Part shown: positions 9,243-17,246 of the stretch, piece after piece | Numbering within the stretch: the stretch's first letter is position 1 | Layout of the letters: every line of letters starts with the position of its first letter | Origin: Alistipes sp. | GTDB taxonomy: Bacteria > Bacteroidota > Bacteroidia > Bacteroidales > Rikenellaceae | Direction: 5' to 3' | Assembly (NCBI GenBank): GCA_017938765.1 | Contig: JAGBAX010000003.1 | Coordinates: 62,001 to 126,000 of the forward strand | DNA: 64,000 nucleotides | Translations under genes and position numbers: made by a program | Notes under the pieces: generated by a model | What the model was told of the DNA's origin: nothing | What the model saw: the letters and a program-made list of their open reading frames with translations, nothing else | Databases searched by the model: none

Positions 9243-10313
9243 CTAATTTTCATCTTTATATGTACAGACAATCTTGTCTGCATATTGCACATTTACACTC
9301 TTGTAGCTATCCCAGCCACGTGTTACAGCCACCTTGTCATAGTAGAGGCGTAATTTTGAGAGCTTCGCCTCACTACCCTCTAACCAACCAAACTCTATAC
9401 GATGGTCGCCACTGCGAGGCACGAGCATCAGGCTCAGTCGTCCATCAGAGGTTGTTGTAGCAACAAGCTGCACAATCTCTGCGCGCCAGAAGCTATCACT
9501 CTCTATGCGAGCCACAAAGGCGATAAGCTCCTTCAGCTCATTGCAATGCTCCACCTTGCGCTCACAGCGAGCATTAATCTCTCGCTTTGCAGCCTCAAGA
9601 GCCTCCAGTTCGCGATTGCAGTCACGCAGGTGCCCATCTATATAGCGATAGAGGCGGTTGCGCTCTGCTCGTTGCTCTATGGTGCTATCTCTAACGGCCT
9701 TACGACGCGCGAGCCAATACTCCTTTCGCTCAAGTATCGGAGCCGAGCGTTTGCCAACAATGCGCACCGAGTCTAAAGCCTCAGCCCTAAATGCAGCGAC
9801 AACATCCTCAAGCCTTCCCTCATATGTCGGCTCAAAAGCTGGGCGATAGTCGCCACTAACAACCGGCACATAGAGCGCTGCTCGCTCTGGAGATTGGAAA
9901 ATGTAGCCATCTGCCGTAATATAGCAGTTATATCCATCTGCCAAAAACCTCAGCAGAGGCTTACGCTGACTGATGCGGATGTGCAGTGTGCCACTATAAG
10001 AGGCATATATGCCCACATAGTCCACAAAGCCCTCTTGACAAATCATCTCACGAATTGCCTGCGTATCAACACTCTCAATATTGGTATTTATCGTTGCAAT
10101 ACCGCGCTCAAGAAGCATCTCTCTGACACGCTGTGAGGTGATGAGCTGTCCAGAGGCTGTTGAATCAACAATCTCTATCGCCAGTCGCTCTACATTCTGC
10201 GCCTGCTTATGGCGACGAACAAGAGTTGCGCTATAGATGACATATAGGGCAATTACTGCCCATATAGCCACCACCAGTGCAATATCTGCTATTCGTCTCC
10301 ACATACGCAACAA
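9243..10313 (-). CDS. ftsQ: Cell division protein FtsQ with coiled-coil insertion
   Basis: 356 residues; Bacteroidetes FtsQ is normally near 240-260. One membrane helix (about 11-30), POTRA domain (about 43-118, ending HIRISQRKPLLRF) and beta domain (about 262-345, ending in the family-typical VCTYK). FtsQ bridges early and late divisome proteins in the periplasm. Residues about 156-258 are an extra, strongly charged, helical Arg/Glu/Lys-rich segment with heptad character that splits the beta domain. Gene order (murC, ftsQ, ftsA, ftsZ) supports the call; the stop is 6 bp from ftsA. Confidence 0.88.
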   Translation of the reverse strand: MLRMWRRIADIALVVAIWAVIALYVIYSATLVRRHKQAQNVERLAIEIVDSTASGQLITSQRVREMLLERGIATINTNIESVDTQAIREMICQEGFVDYVGIYASYSGTLHIRISQRKPLLRFLADGYNCYITADGYIFQSPERAALYVPVVSGDYRPAFEPTYEGRLEDVVAAFRAEALDSVRIVGKRSAPILERKEYWLARRKAVRDSTIEQRAERNRLYRYIDGHLRDCNRELEALEAAKREINARCERKVEHCNELKELIAFVARIESDSFWRAEIVQLVATTTSDGRLSLMLVPRSGDHRIEFGWLEGSEAKLSKLRLYYDKVAVTRGWDSYKSVNVQYADKIVCTYKDEN

Positions 10314-10316
10314 CTA

Positions 10317-11699
10317 CTATCTACTCTTTGCCTCAATAACTTCCGCCACCGCAGAGCAGTAGGCATCAATGTTTCCTGCACCAAAGGTCACAACAATATC
10401 CGTATCCGCATCCGCAAGCCACTGCGCAAGACCCTCACGCTCTACAATAGCACAAGGTACTGTAACCCTATCGGCGATAATCTGACTTGTGATGCCCTCT
10501 ATCGGTAACTCACGAGCTGGATATATCGGCAGCAGCACCACCTCATCGGCGAGGCTCAGCGCCTGAGCAAACTCCTCGTACAAGTCGCGCGTGCGGGTGT
10601 AGAGGTGGGGTTGGAACAGAACTGTGAGCTTGCGGTCGGGGAACATCCTCTTTATAGATGTTATCGCCGCCATCAGCTCACGCGGATGGTGTGCGTAGTC
10701 GTCCATATAGACCGCCTTAGGCGTGTTTACATAGAATTCAAAGCGTCGCTTAACGCCACTAAATTCAGCCAGTGCCCTACGCAGAGCATCGTAATCCACA
10801 TCCTTACCCTCAGCCTTTGCAGCAAGGAGAAAGAGTGCCACAGCAGCCACTGCATTCTCTACATTCACCCATCCTGGGATACCGAGACTACAACCCTCAA
10901 TAGTCCCAAACGGTGTGACAATATCAAAGGTGTAGTGTCCCGTAGCGAGCAGCACTATGTTTGTCGCATAGAAGTCCGCAGGCTCATCAAAGGAGTAACG
11001 GTAGACCGAAATCTCACTATTGCGAATAGCCACATCAACGCCCCTCTTAATAACAAGAGCACCACCAGCCGAAATTCTATCAATAAATTGGCTAAAAGCC
11101 TCCTTCACAGCCTCATGCGTGCCGTAGATGTCAAGGTGGTCCGCATCGGCAGATGTAACCACCGCAACATTTGGCGTCAGCTGCAAAAATGAGCGATCAA
11201 ACTCATCCGCCTCAACAGCCAGACGACGACCCGTACCCAGCACAAGGTTTGAGTCAAAGTTCTTTGACACACCACCTAAGAATGCACTACCCTCGCCCGC
11301 AGCAGCATGGTTGAGCCAACTAACGAGCGTAGATGTTGTAGTCTTGCCGTGCGTTCCCGCCACAGCCATAACAAACTTACCCACCGACAGCTCTCCGAGC
11401 ATCTGCGAGCGCTTGAGCATACGGTAGCCTCCCTCGCGGAAGTATTGCATCTGCTGTTGGTCAGCCGGAACAGCGGGAGTGTAAACCACAACAGTATCCT
11501 TATCAAGGAACGGCTCTGGTATAGCCTCAACACTATCCTCATAGTTTACCAGCGCACCCTCAGCCTCAAGTCGTGCCGTAAGCGGTGTTGCCGTACGGTC
11601 ATAGCCCGCAACCTGACACCCCTCGTGCATAAAGAATCGCGCCAAGGCACTCATGCCGATGCCTCCGATACCCAAAAAGTATAATCTCCTTGTGCCCAT
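10317..11699 (-). CDS. murC: UDP-N-acetylmuramate--L-alanine ligase
   Basis: 460 residues, adds the first amino acid (L-Ala) to UDP-MurNAc using ATP in the cytoplasm. N-terminal Rossmann domain (GIGGIGMSALARF), ATP loop GTHGKTTTSTL, Mur-ligase acidic block AVEADEFDRSF, C-terminal domain with DDYAHHPRE. Length normal. Separated by 3 bp from ftsQ and by 1 bp from murG, so co-translated. Confidence 0.96.
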   Translation of the reverse strand: MGTRRLYFLGIGGIGMSALARFFMHEGCQVAGYDRTATPLTARLEAEGALVNYEDSVEAIPEPFLDKDTVVVYTPAVPADQQQMQYFREGGYRMLKRSQMLGELSVGKFVMAVAGTHGKTTTSTLVSWLNHAAAGEGSAFLGGVSKNFDSNLVLGTGRRLAVEADEFDRSFLQLTPNVAVVTSADADHLDIYGTHEAVKEAFSQFIDRISAGGALVIKRGVDVAIRNSEISVYRYSFDEPADFYATNIVLLATGHYTFDIVTPFGTIEGCSLGIPGWVNVENAVAAVALFLLAAKAEGKDVDYDALRRALAEFSGVKRRFEFYVNTPKAVYMDDYAHHPRELMAAITSIKRMFPDRKLTVLFQPHLYTRTRDLYEEFAQALSLADEVVLLPIYPARELPIEGITSQIIADRVTVPCAIVEREGLAQWLADADTDIVVTFGAGNIDAYCSAVAEVIEAKSR

Positions 11700-11700
11700 A

Positions 11701-12810
11701 CTAACTCACTTTGCAATATTTAAGTGCCTCTGCCGCCACGCGGTCAGCCGAGTCAGCAATAGCCAACTTTGAGATATTCTTTGAGAGCATTGTCAGCTCG
11801 CCACTATCCGCAATCATACGCAGAGCGGTAGATATAGCGCAATCCACAGCCTCCGAGTCGGCAACCATACGCGCCGCCTTCTTGTCAACAAGCGCCTGAG
11901 CATTCTTTGTCTGATGATCCTCAGCCACATTTGGCGAAGGGACAAAGAGCGTTGGCTTTCCTGCAAGACACAGCTCCGAGACGGTACATGCGCCACTGCG
12001 TGAGATAACTACATCGGCAGCAGCATAGGCGTAGTCCATACGGTCAATAAAGGCGCCCTGCCAGATGTTCCCTGTTGGGTAGTGCTGCAGAAACTGCTTC
12101 ATCTCCTGCTCATAGTAGCGACCCGTCTGCCAGATAACCTGCACAGGTGCAGAGCCATCAAGGGTCATAATCCACGAGCGCATCATATTGTTGAGCGTGC
12201 GAGTGCCCAGTGAGCCTCCCACAACAAGAATCACAGGCAGTGAGTCGTTAAAGCCGTAGTACTCAAGAGCCTCACTTTTATCCACCTGACCCGCCAAAAA
12301 TGCAGAGCGCAGTGGGTTACCAGTCTTTACGATACGCTCAGCAGGGAAAAATCTCTCCATGCCGTCGTATGCCACACAGATACTTTTAGCCTTGCCTCCC
12401 ACAATCTTATTCACTAATCCTGCATACGAGTTCTGCTCCTGAATTACCGTTGGGATACCCATCCTCTGAGCCGCCCACAGCACTGGAGCTGAAGCGTAAC
12501 CGCCAAAGCCGACAACAACATCTGGTTGAAAACCCTTAAGTATCTTCTTTGCCTCACGAATGCTCTTGATAACCTTGAAAGGAAGCAGTAAATTCTTGAG
12601 CGACAGACTGCGCTGCAGACCTGCGATAGGCACACCGTTAATTCGGTAGCCCGCCCTTGGCACTGCCGTCATCTCCATTTTGCCCTCAGCACCCACAAAG
12701 AGAATCTCTACATTCTCCTCGCCCAATTTTCGCTTAAGTGCCTCAGCCACAGCGATTGCCGGATAGATATGTCCACCCGTACCACCGCCAGTAAGTATTA
12801 TTCGTTTCAT
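11701..12810 (-). CDS. murG: MurG, lipid II-forming GlcNAc transferase
   Basis: 369 residues; transfers GlcNAc from UDP-GlcNAc to lipid I on the inner membrane face. GT-B fold with glycine-rich TGGGTGGHIYPA at the N-terminus, the second glycine loop VVGGSLGTRTLN and the donor site region SRSGACTVSELCLAGKP. First gene of the murG-murC-ftsQ-ftsA-ftsZ run. The genes that usually precede it (murD, ftsW) are not upstream; a promoter and an unrelated gene are, so the dcw cluster is split here. Confidence 0.96.
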   Translation of the reverse strand: MKRIILTGGGTGGHIYPAIAVAEALKRKLGEENVEILFVGAEGKMEMTAVPRAGYRINGVPIAGLQRSLSLKNLLLPFKVIKSIREAKKILKGFQPDVVVGFGGYASAPVLWAAQRMGIPTVIQEQNSYAGLVNKIVGGKAKSICVAYDGMERFFPAERIVKTGNPLRSAFLAGQVDKSEALEYYGFNDSLPVILVVGGSLGTRTLNNMMRSWIMTLDGSAPVQVIWQTGRYYEQEMKQFLQHYPTGNIWQGAFIDRMDYAYAAADVVISRSGACTVSELCLAGKPTLFVPSPNVAEDHQTKNAQALVDKKAARMVADSEAVDCAISTALRMIADSGELTMLSKNISKLAIADSADRVAAEALKYCKVS

Positions 12811-12839
12811 AAAAATTGATTCCTATCCTATATTAGTGA

Positions 12840-12847
12840 CAAAGATA
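12840..12847 (-). promoter_or_regulatory. Promoter -7 box of the murG operon
   Basis: Minus-strand TATCTTTG, 29 bp before the murG ATG. No clear TTTG at the right distance. Marks murG as an operon start. Confidence 0.5.
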
Positions 12848-12946
12848 GTAAAAATTAACCATACTATATTAAAAAGCGCTCAAAAAAATTTGCAGAGCCA
12901 CTGACCCTGCAAATTATCTGTATTATCTACCCTATCTAAGTATTCT

Positions 12947-13534
12947 CTACTTGCGACCGCCACCAAACACAAAGCCTGCACTCAGACCAAAATGCGCGTT
13001 TGTTTCATTGACATACTTGTAGTAGAAAGTCACACGAGCGCGATGAAATATCTCCACTCCCACGCGTGGCATAACCGTAAAGGCAGCCTCATTCACTGTA
13101 TCCTTAAATGGCTGATTAGTAACATCTTTGATTTTCATAGCCTCGTTACTCACCACTCCGCCACCAATGCCCACGCCCAAGAATGGCGAGATGATTCCCT
13201 TGCGGTTGATATTCCAGTCAAAAACAGCCATTGCACAGAGCGAGCGGAACTTTAACATATCCTCATTAACCTTCAGCTCGCGGTTGAAAGTATTACCATC
13301 AAGACGCAAACCGATATCAAAAGGATAACTCTTGAAATTGTATCTCAGCTCTGCAAGAATGTTGTATCCCACCTTGTTCTTGTCAAAGTCAATCTTGTTT
13401 GTAGGAGATATCATTCCCACGCCAATCTCAACCTCCAAAGCCTTTACTCGCGCAGCCTTACCCTCTGCAGCAGCCTGCTGACCTACAGTACAAAACATCG
13501 CCAGCAGAAAAACTATCAAAAATCTACACTTCAT
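12947..13534 (-). CDS. Small outer-membrane beta-barrel protein
   Basis: 195 residues with signal peptide (about 1-23), then alternating hydrophobic/polar strands and a C-terminal strand ending with glycine/lysine (FGLSAGFVFGGGRK), like the OmpA/OmpW-type 8-stranded barrels of Bacteroidetes. Monocistronic with its own promoter, divergent from tRNA-Leu. Function unknown. Confidence 0.75.
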   Translation of the reverse strand: MKCRFLIVFLLAMFCTVGQQAAAEGKAARVKALEVEIGVGMISPTNKIDFDKNKVGYNILAELRYNFKSYPFDIGLRLDGNTFNRELKVNEDMLKFRSLCAMAVFDWNINRKGIISPFLGVGIGGGVVSNEAMKIKDVTNQPFKDTVNEAAFTVMPRVGVEIFHRARVTFYYKYVNETNAHFGLSAGFVFGGGRK

Positions 13535-13561
13535 AATCTTCTAAATATTAATGTTTGAACA

Positions 13562-13569
13562 CAAAGTTA
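13562..13569 (-). promoter_or_regulatory. Promoter -7 box of the beta-barrel gene
   Basis: Minus-strand TAACTTTG, 27 bp before the ATG at 13534. It overlaps the region just upstream of the tRNA promoter, giving a compact divergent pair. Confidence 0.5.
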
Positions 13570-13577
13570 GAAAAAAT

Positions 13578-13608
13578 TTTGGAAATTACAAAATAATCTC
13601 TACCTTTG
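13578..13608 (+). promoter_or_regulatory. Promoter of tRNA-Leu
   Basis: TTTG at 13578-13581 and TACCTTTG at 13601-13608 with a 19-bp spacer; the tRNA begins 12 bp later. Full match to the consensus. Confidence 0.8.
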
Positions 13609-13620
13609 CACCCGAATCCT

Positions 13621-13702
13621 GCGGATATGGTGTAATTGGTAGCCACGTCAGACTTAGGATCTGATGCCGAGAGGCGTGGGGGTTCGAGTCCCTTTATCCG
13701 CA
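13621..13702 (+). tRNA. tRNA-Leu (anticodon UAG)
   Basis: Acceptor arms GCGGATA and TATCCGC pair; anticodon stem TCAGA/TCTGA encloses loop CTTAGGA with anticodon TAG; a long (class II) variable arm follows and the T-loop is GTTCGAGTC. Decodes CUN leucine codons. 82 bases with discriminator A; CCA is not encoded. Confidence 0.95.
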
Positions 13703-13706
13703 CAAA

Positions 13707-13742
13707 ACGCGACAGTCTTCTACGAAGGTGTCGCGTTTTTTG
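13707..13742 (+). terminator. Terminator after tRNA-Leu
   Basis: ACGCGACA (13707-13714) pairs with TGTCGCGT (13729-13736), followed by a run of T. Perfect 8-bp stem directly behind the tRNA. Confidence 0.85.
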
Positions 13743-13748
13743 TGTGTC

Positions 13749-13761
13749 TAAAGGGACTCGA
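13749..13761. repeat. 13-bp inverted copy of the tRNA-Leu T arm
   Basis: TAAAGGGACTCGA here is the exact reverse complement of 13684-13696 inside the tRNA T arm. It may be the trace of an old integration at the tRNA or chance; it lies next to the structured repeat that follows. Confidence 0.5.
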
Positions 13762-13771
13762 CAGCTTGTGG

Positions 13772-13931
13772 CGCCTCGGCAGACTTATCTTCGTGAAGCA
13801 GTGTTGCTTCGCAACTCTTGTCACTGCCTGACATTGTCCTTGAAAACAAGTTTTCAGACAATATCAGCCATTGCCAACAATCTACGATTGACTGCTTCTG
13901 CTCGGCCTGCTCTCGGCTGCTGCCGCCGTTC
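13772..13931 (-). repeat. Structured repeat A, copy 3 (cloverleaf-like)
   Basis: Read on the minus strand it begins with GCCGAGAGCAG and ends with CTGCCGAGGCG, as do the other two A copies. Outer stem AGAAGCAGT/ACTGCTTC; a small hairpin on each side (CAATC-gta-GATTG and GTTGC-gaa-GCAAC); between them one long hairpin with arms about 25 bases. The sequence is diverged from copies 1 and 2 but the layout of four helices is the same. Confidence 0.6.
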
Positions 13932-13976
13932 GAGTACGGTGCAATTTGGCAAGTGAGTGAGGGGCATATAGAGCGC

Positions 13977-14013
13977 AAAAAACAGCCGCTACGAAAAATA
14001 GCGGCTGTTTTTT
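13977..14013. terminator. Bidirectional terminator
   Basis: AAAAAACAGCCGCTA pairs perfectly with TAGCGGCTGTTTTTT around a 7-base loop. It sits 14 bp after the stop of the leftward fimbrillin lipoprotein gene and works in both directions. Confidence 0.85.
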
Positions 14014-14027
14014 GTTATGCAGCGTGG

Positions 14028-16661
14028 TTACTCAACCACTTTATAGATTGAGCTTACTGTTGATGCGGTAATGCCAGTAAAGGCGCCGTCGTTTGCCTGT
14101 GCGTAGTCACACTGTGCACGGCTAATAGATATTGCGCCACTGCCGAATTTGCTCTCATAGACTCTGAGATTCTTCAACTTGGAATAATCCACCAGATTGA
14201 GGCTACTGATTCCCGTATCGTCTGAGACATTCAACTTTTCAAGATTTGGGAACACGCTTGATGACGGTATCGTGGTTACATTACTTCCATCGGTGAGGTG
14301 GTATGACTTCAACGATGGGTAAGAAGCTGCACCAAACGAGATATTACCCCTACTGCCGACACTGGCAATCAGGCTCTCAAGCAGCGGGTACTCTCCCAAG
14401 GTGATAGCCGAGTCGCCCTGACCTGCCGAGCCGATGATGTAGAGATTTTTTAAGTTAGCTCCACTACCAAGCGCAATACTAGAACCAACGGTGTTAATTG
14501 TCAAATCCTCAAGTGCTGCATTTGGGGTAAAGTTCAAGCTATTATAAATAGTTAGAGAGAGACGCTTCAACGACGAAGGAGCGACAAAGGAGTGAATCTC
14601 CTTGACTAAGATATCAGCATACAACAACGATGTCATACCCGACAGGTCAAGAGTATCAAAGCACCACTTGCCCACCAAACTATCCTTGTTTATAATCAGC
14701 GTATGCACGCCTGTAAGATTTGACCAGCCAGAAGGTAGGTTTGTACCCTCGTTGCAGTAGATTGTAAGCTCCTTAACGCTTGCCTGTGCAGGTGTAAAGA
14801 CCACATTTGGAATTTCTCCATTCAAGTGCAGTTGCTCAATTTCGGTCATCTGGTCAAACTGCGTTACCATAGATGCTACTTGGTAAGGTTGCCACAAATG
14901 GAGCTCTTTTACACCCGAAGGAGCGCCCGAAGGGAATGTCTGACCTCCAAAATTCTCAAGCATTACGCACGAAAGATTTTCGCTTACCAGTTTTGATGAG
15001 TTTGAAATCTCCAAACTAAGATGGTCAAGAGCGAGATTAGAGAGGTTCAACAATCCAAATGTCTTGCCTTGACTCTTTATTGAGACATCTTTCAGAGTCG
15101 GACATTGTGACAAGTCTAATTCAAAGCCTGTCAGTGGATTACCAATGCTGAAACTCTGGAGATTTGTCAATTTATCAAGGCCGACAATCTTCTCCAACAT
15201 AGGAGCCTGACCAATCGCGATACTTTGCAGCTTTTTGTTCGCCGAGAAGTCAATACTTGGCGCCATAACCATCATAATAGAGAAGGATTCAAGCTCTGTG
15301 AGTGTACCAAATTTCAGCGCGCGCAACGACATCGCAGCATTGACATCGACACCCAGATTTACATCCAACACCTTCAATCCAGTAAAGTACTGCAGACCAT
15401 CCAGCGAGAGTGCATTGACATCAGAGATATTCATTGCGGTCAATTTTGCCGCCTCACTTATCTTGATATAGCAGCCGCCCGTAAAGAATATTTCCGAATC
15501 ATTGCCGTCAAAAACAGGGTATGGCTGAAGTTCAAGGTCGTAGAGCGTAGTGTAGCTACCACTGCCGATGAAGTTGCCATTCTCGTCGTATATATCTTCA
15601 TCAGGATTACCAAAATAGAGGGCAGAAACAAAGTTAGGATCGCTAACATAGGCGTAATCTGCAAGCAGTTTAGCCTCTGTAAGCTCAAAGCCCTGACGAT
15701 AGACCGCACCCGGTATAATTCGCTGATTGAAATTAGTATTCTGCACACGGAAGACACCCGCCGAGGTGTTTACCATAATATCCGCCTTTCGGCCTGCAGC
15801 ATTACCCTCGGTAAAGTCCAGCGGCATCATCCACATCCAGAGCGTAGCCGTTTCGCCTGGCGCCAACTCCACATCCTCAACCTCAAGAACTGCCGAGTTG
15901 CTTGGCGGAACACCGCCCCAATCGCCCATATTATCCAAAGCCAACTGACCCGTTGTGGCATCAAGACAGAGAGTACCCTGCATAATATCATCCTCGTTGG
16001 TTGAACGATATACTAAGCTGTTGATATCCAGCGTACGAGAGGTGCTATTTTTAACTGTAAATCGCATCTTTGCGAAGATATGGCCAAACTCCATCTGCAA
16101 CTTCACATTTCCCTCTGTATCAAAGTCGCTCGCCTTGAGTGTAATTGGGCGCGAGTACATATAGTCGCCATGATAGAGGTGCTCGGTGGTGTTATCGCCC
16201 TTTTGGAGCAGCGCTCCAAGAGAACTTCTCAAATATGGCTTGGAGGTGTTGTACATACTTGACACAGCAGTGCCATAAGGGTAGTAGGCAACAATAGTCT
16301 GACCCACCTCAAGGGTAGGCGAATCAAAATAGGCATCTGGGTCAGCATCGTATGTAAAGAGCGCTGTCTGCCCATCTGTTGTGTTTGTGAAGCGGTAGTG
16401 TTCTGTAGCCCACCACTCATCTACTCCGTCATCGTAACCGAGCACGACACCGATTTTATCAACACCCTTCTGCCAGCTGAATGACGTTTCGCCCTCCTCG
16501 GTGCCGTGAATAGCTCGCGTATCGGCAACCTCAACAGCTTCAATTTCAATAATCTGCTTTGGCTTTGGCGATGGCGTTACAACATCCTCTATTTCATTTA
16601 CTGCGCAGCTACTCATTGCCAACAACGAGATGGCTGCTAATACTACTCTATACTTTTTCAT
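14028..16661 (-). CDS. Fimbrillin-like lipoprotein with leucine-rich repeats
   Basis: 877 residues from the ATG at 16661; a start 36 bp further upstream would put non-signal residues before a clear lipoprotein signal (lipobox AMSSC, Cys19). About 40-340 resembles the fimbrillin/Mfa-like family (TRA..., acidic strands, FGHIFAKMRFTVKN). About 380-870 consists of 20-24-residue leucine-rich repeats (LTNLQSFSIGNPLTGFEL; LSNLALDHLSLEISN) of the kind found in surface proteins that bind host or bacterial ligands. Likely surface-anchored adhesin or pilus-associated protein. Downstream of, and probably co-transcribed with, a 50-codon gene. Confidence 0.8.
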   Translation of the reverse strand: MKKYRVVLAAISLLAMSSCAVNEIEDVVTPSPKPKQIIEIEAVEVADTRAIHGTEEGETSFSWQKGVDKIGVVLGYDDGVDEWWATEHYRFTNTTDGQTALFTYDADPDAYFDSPTLEVGQTIVAYYPYGTAVSSMYNTSKPYLRSSLGALLQKGDNTTEHLYHGDYMYSRPITLKASDFDTEGNVKLQMEFGHIFAKMRFTVKNSTSRTLDINSLVYRSTNEDDIMQGTLCLDATTGQLALDNMGDWGGVPPSNSAVLEVEDVELAPGETATLWMWMMPLDFTEGNAAGRKADIMVNTSAGVFRVQNTNFNQRIIPGAVYRQGFELTEAKLLADYAYVSDPNFVSALYFGNPDEDIYDENGNFIGSGSYTTLYDLELQPYPVFDGNDSEIFFTGGCYIKISEAAKLTAMNISDVNALSLDGLQYFTGLKVLDVNLGVDVNAAMSLRALKFGTLTELESFSIMMVMAPSIDFSANKKLQSIAIGQAPMLEKIVGLDKLTNLQSFSIGNPLTGFELDLSQCPTLKDVSIKSQGKTFGLLNLSNLALDHLSLEISNSSKLVSENLSCVMLENFGGQTFPSGAPSGVKELHLWQPYQVASMVTQFDQMTEIEQLHLNGEIPNVVFTPAQASVKELTIYCNEGTNLPSGWSNLTGVHTLIINKDSLVGKWCFDTLDLSGMTSLLYADILVKEIHSFVAPSSLKRLSLTIYNSLNFTPNAALEDLTINTVGSSIALGSGANLKNLYIIGSAGQGDSAITLGEYPLLESLIASVGSRGNISFGAASYPSLKSYHLTDGSNVTTIPSSSVFPNLEKLNVSDDTGISSLNLVDYSKLKNLRVYESKFGSGAISISRAQCDYAQANDGAFTGITASTVSSIYKVVE

Positions 16662-16687
16662 ACTACGAATCTTGATAAAAAGTTTAA

Positions 16688-16840
16688 CTAAAACCACTGC
16701 TCTCTTTCGTCACCATAACTCATTGATGGGTTTTCGTAATAGTTGAGAGTTGTTCCTGCAAAACCCCTTTCAATAGCCGTTTCAAACAGCTCTACGCAAG
16801 GGGACTCATACATCACGGCTGTCTGCTTTCTCTTTTTCAT
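16688..16840 (-). CDS. 50-residue peptide gene upstream of fimbrillin lipoprotein
   Basis: Open frame of 50 codons: starts MKKRKQTAVMYESPCVELFE, continues with ETAIERGFAGTTL and ends YGDEREQWF. The pattern of a basic start, a YESP motif, a ...VE...ERGFA core and an acidic end recalls a family of short proteins that precede fimbrillin/lipoprotein genes in Bacteroidales (from memory, not checked). Stop is 26 bp before the lipoprotein start, so one operon. No signal peptide or membrane segment. Function unknown; a short regulatory or secreted peptide is possible. Confidence 0.65.
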   Translation of the reverse strand: MKKRKQTAVMYESPCVELFETAIERGFAGTTLNYYENPSMSYGDEREQWF

Positions 16841-17095
16841 AATGGTTCTTTTTTATGTTTGTATTATTATATCTTTGGGTATCATCACATTGCGGGAGGT
16901 TGCCAAATAAGACAAGAAAGCAACTCACGCACTATGCAATATCACGCATAGCAGCGGAAAAGATACTGATTTTTAGTGTCTTGAGATTTGAGAAATGGAC
17001 AAAAAAACTCTGCCCGCACAGAGTGTGCAGAACTCTCCTATATGCAGTTTTTAGCCAAAATAGGAGGGGGGGTATTTGAATATAATCCCATATTG

Positions 17096-17126
17096 CAAAT
17101 ATAAAAAACTTTCTGCAAAAAAGCAA
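17096..17126 (-). promoter_or_regulatory. Candidate promoter for the peptide-lipoprotein operon
   Basis: Minus-strand TATATTTG at 17103-17096 with TTG 20 bp upstream (17126-17124). Correct spacing, far (about 255 bp) from the 50-codon gene. Confidence 0.4.
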
Positions 17127-17221
17127 CTAAACAGCTCAAAAAATCCCCAACTATACCATTTTCCTATTTACCCAACAGAGAGTAATTTTACACAAGTGCA
17201 GCCATATTTGGCAGAATTTTG

Positions 17222-17229
17222 TATCTTTG
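17222..17229 (+). promoter_or_regulatory. Promoter -7 box of the FAD oxidoreductase gene
   Basis: TATCTTTG ending 17 bp before the ATG at 17247. It excludes the far-upstream ATG at 17076 as start. Confidence 0.6.
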
Positions 17230-17246
17230 TCAAAAATTGGCGAGGT

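Larger units (their letters stand above)
16841..17246. other. Intergenic leader region between divergent operons
   Basis: About 400 bp without a convincing gene. It holds promoter-like boxes on both strands (plus-strand TATCTTTG at 16870-16877; minus-strand box at 17096-17103), hairpins CTATGC/GCATAG near 16931-16950 and ACTCTG/CAGAGT near 17010-17030, and a G7 run at 17066-17072. If the minus box at 17096 is used, the peptide-lipoprotein operon has a leader of about 250 bases. Confidence 0.5.

Noticed and set aside
17076..17246. 57-residue N-terminal extension of the FAD oxidoreductase
   Set aside because: The promoter box at 17222 lies inside it, and the family starts at the ATG at 17247.
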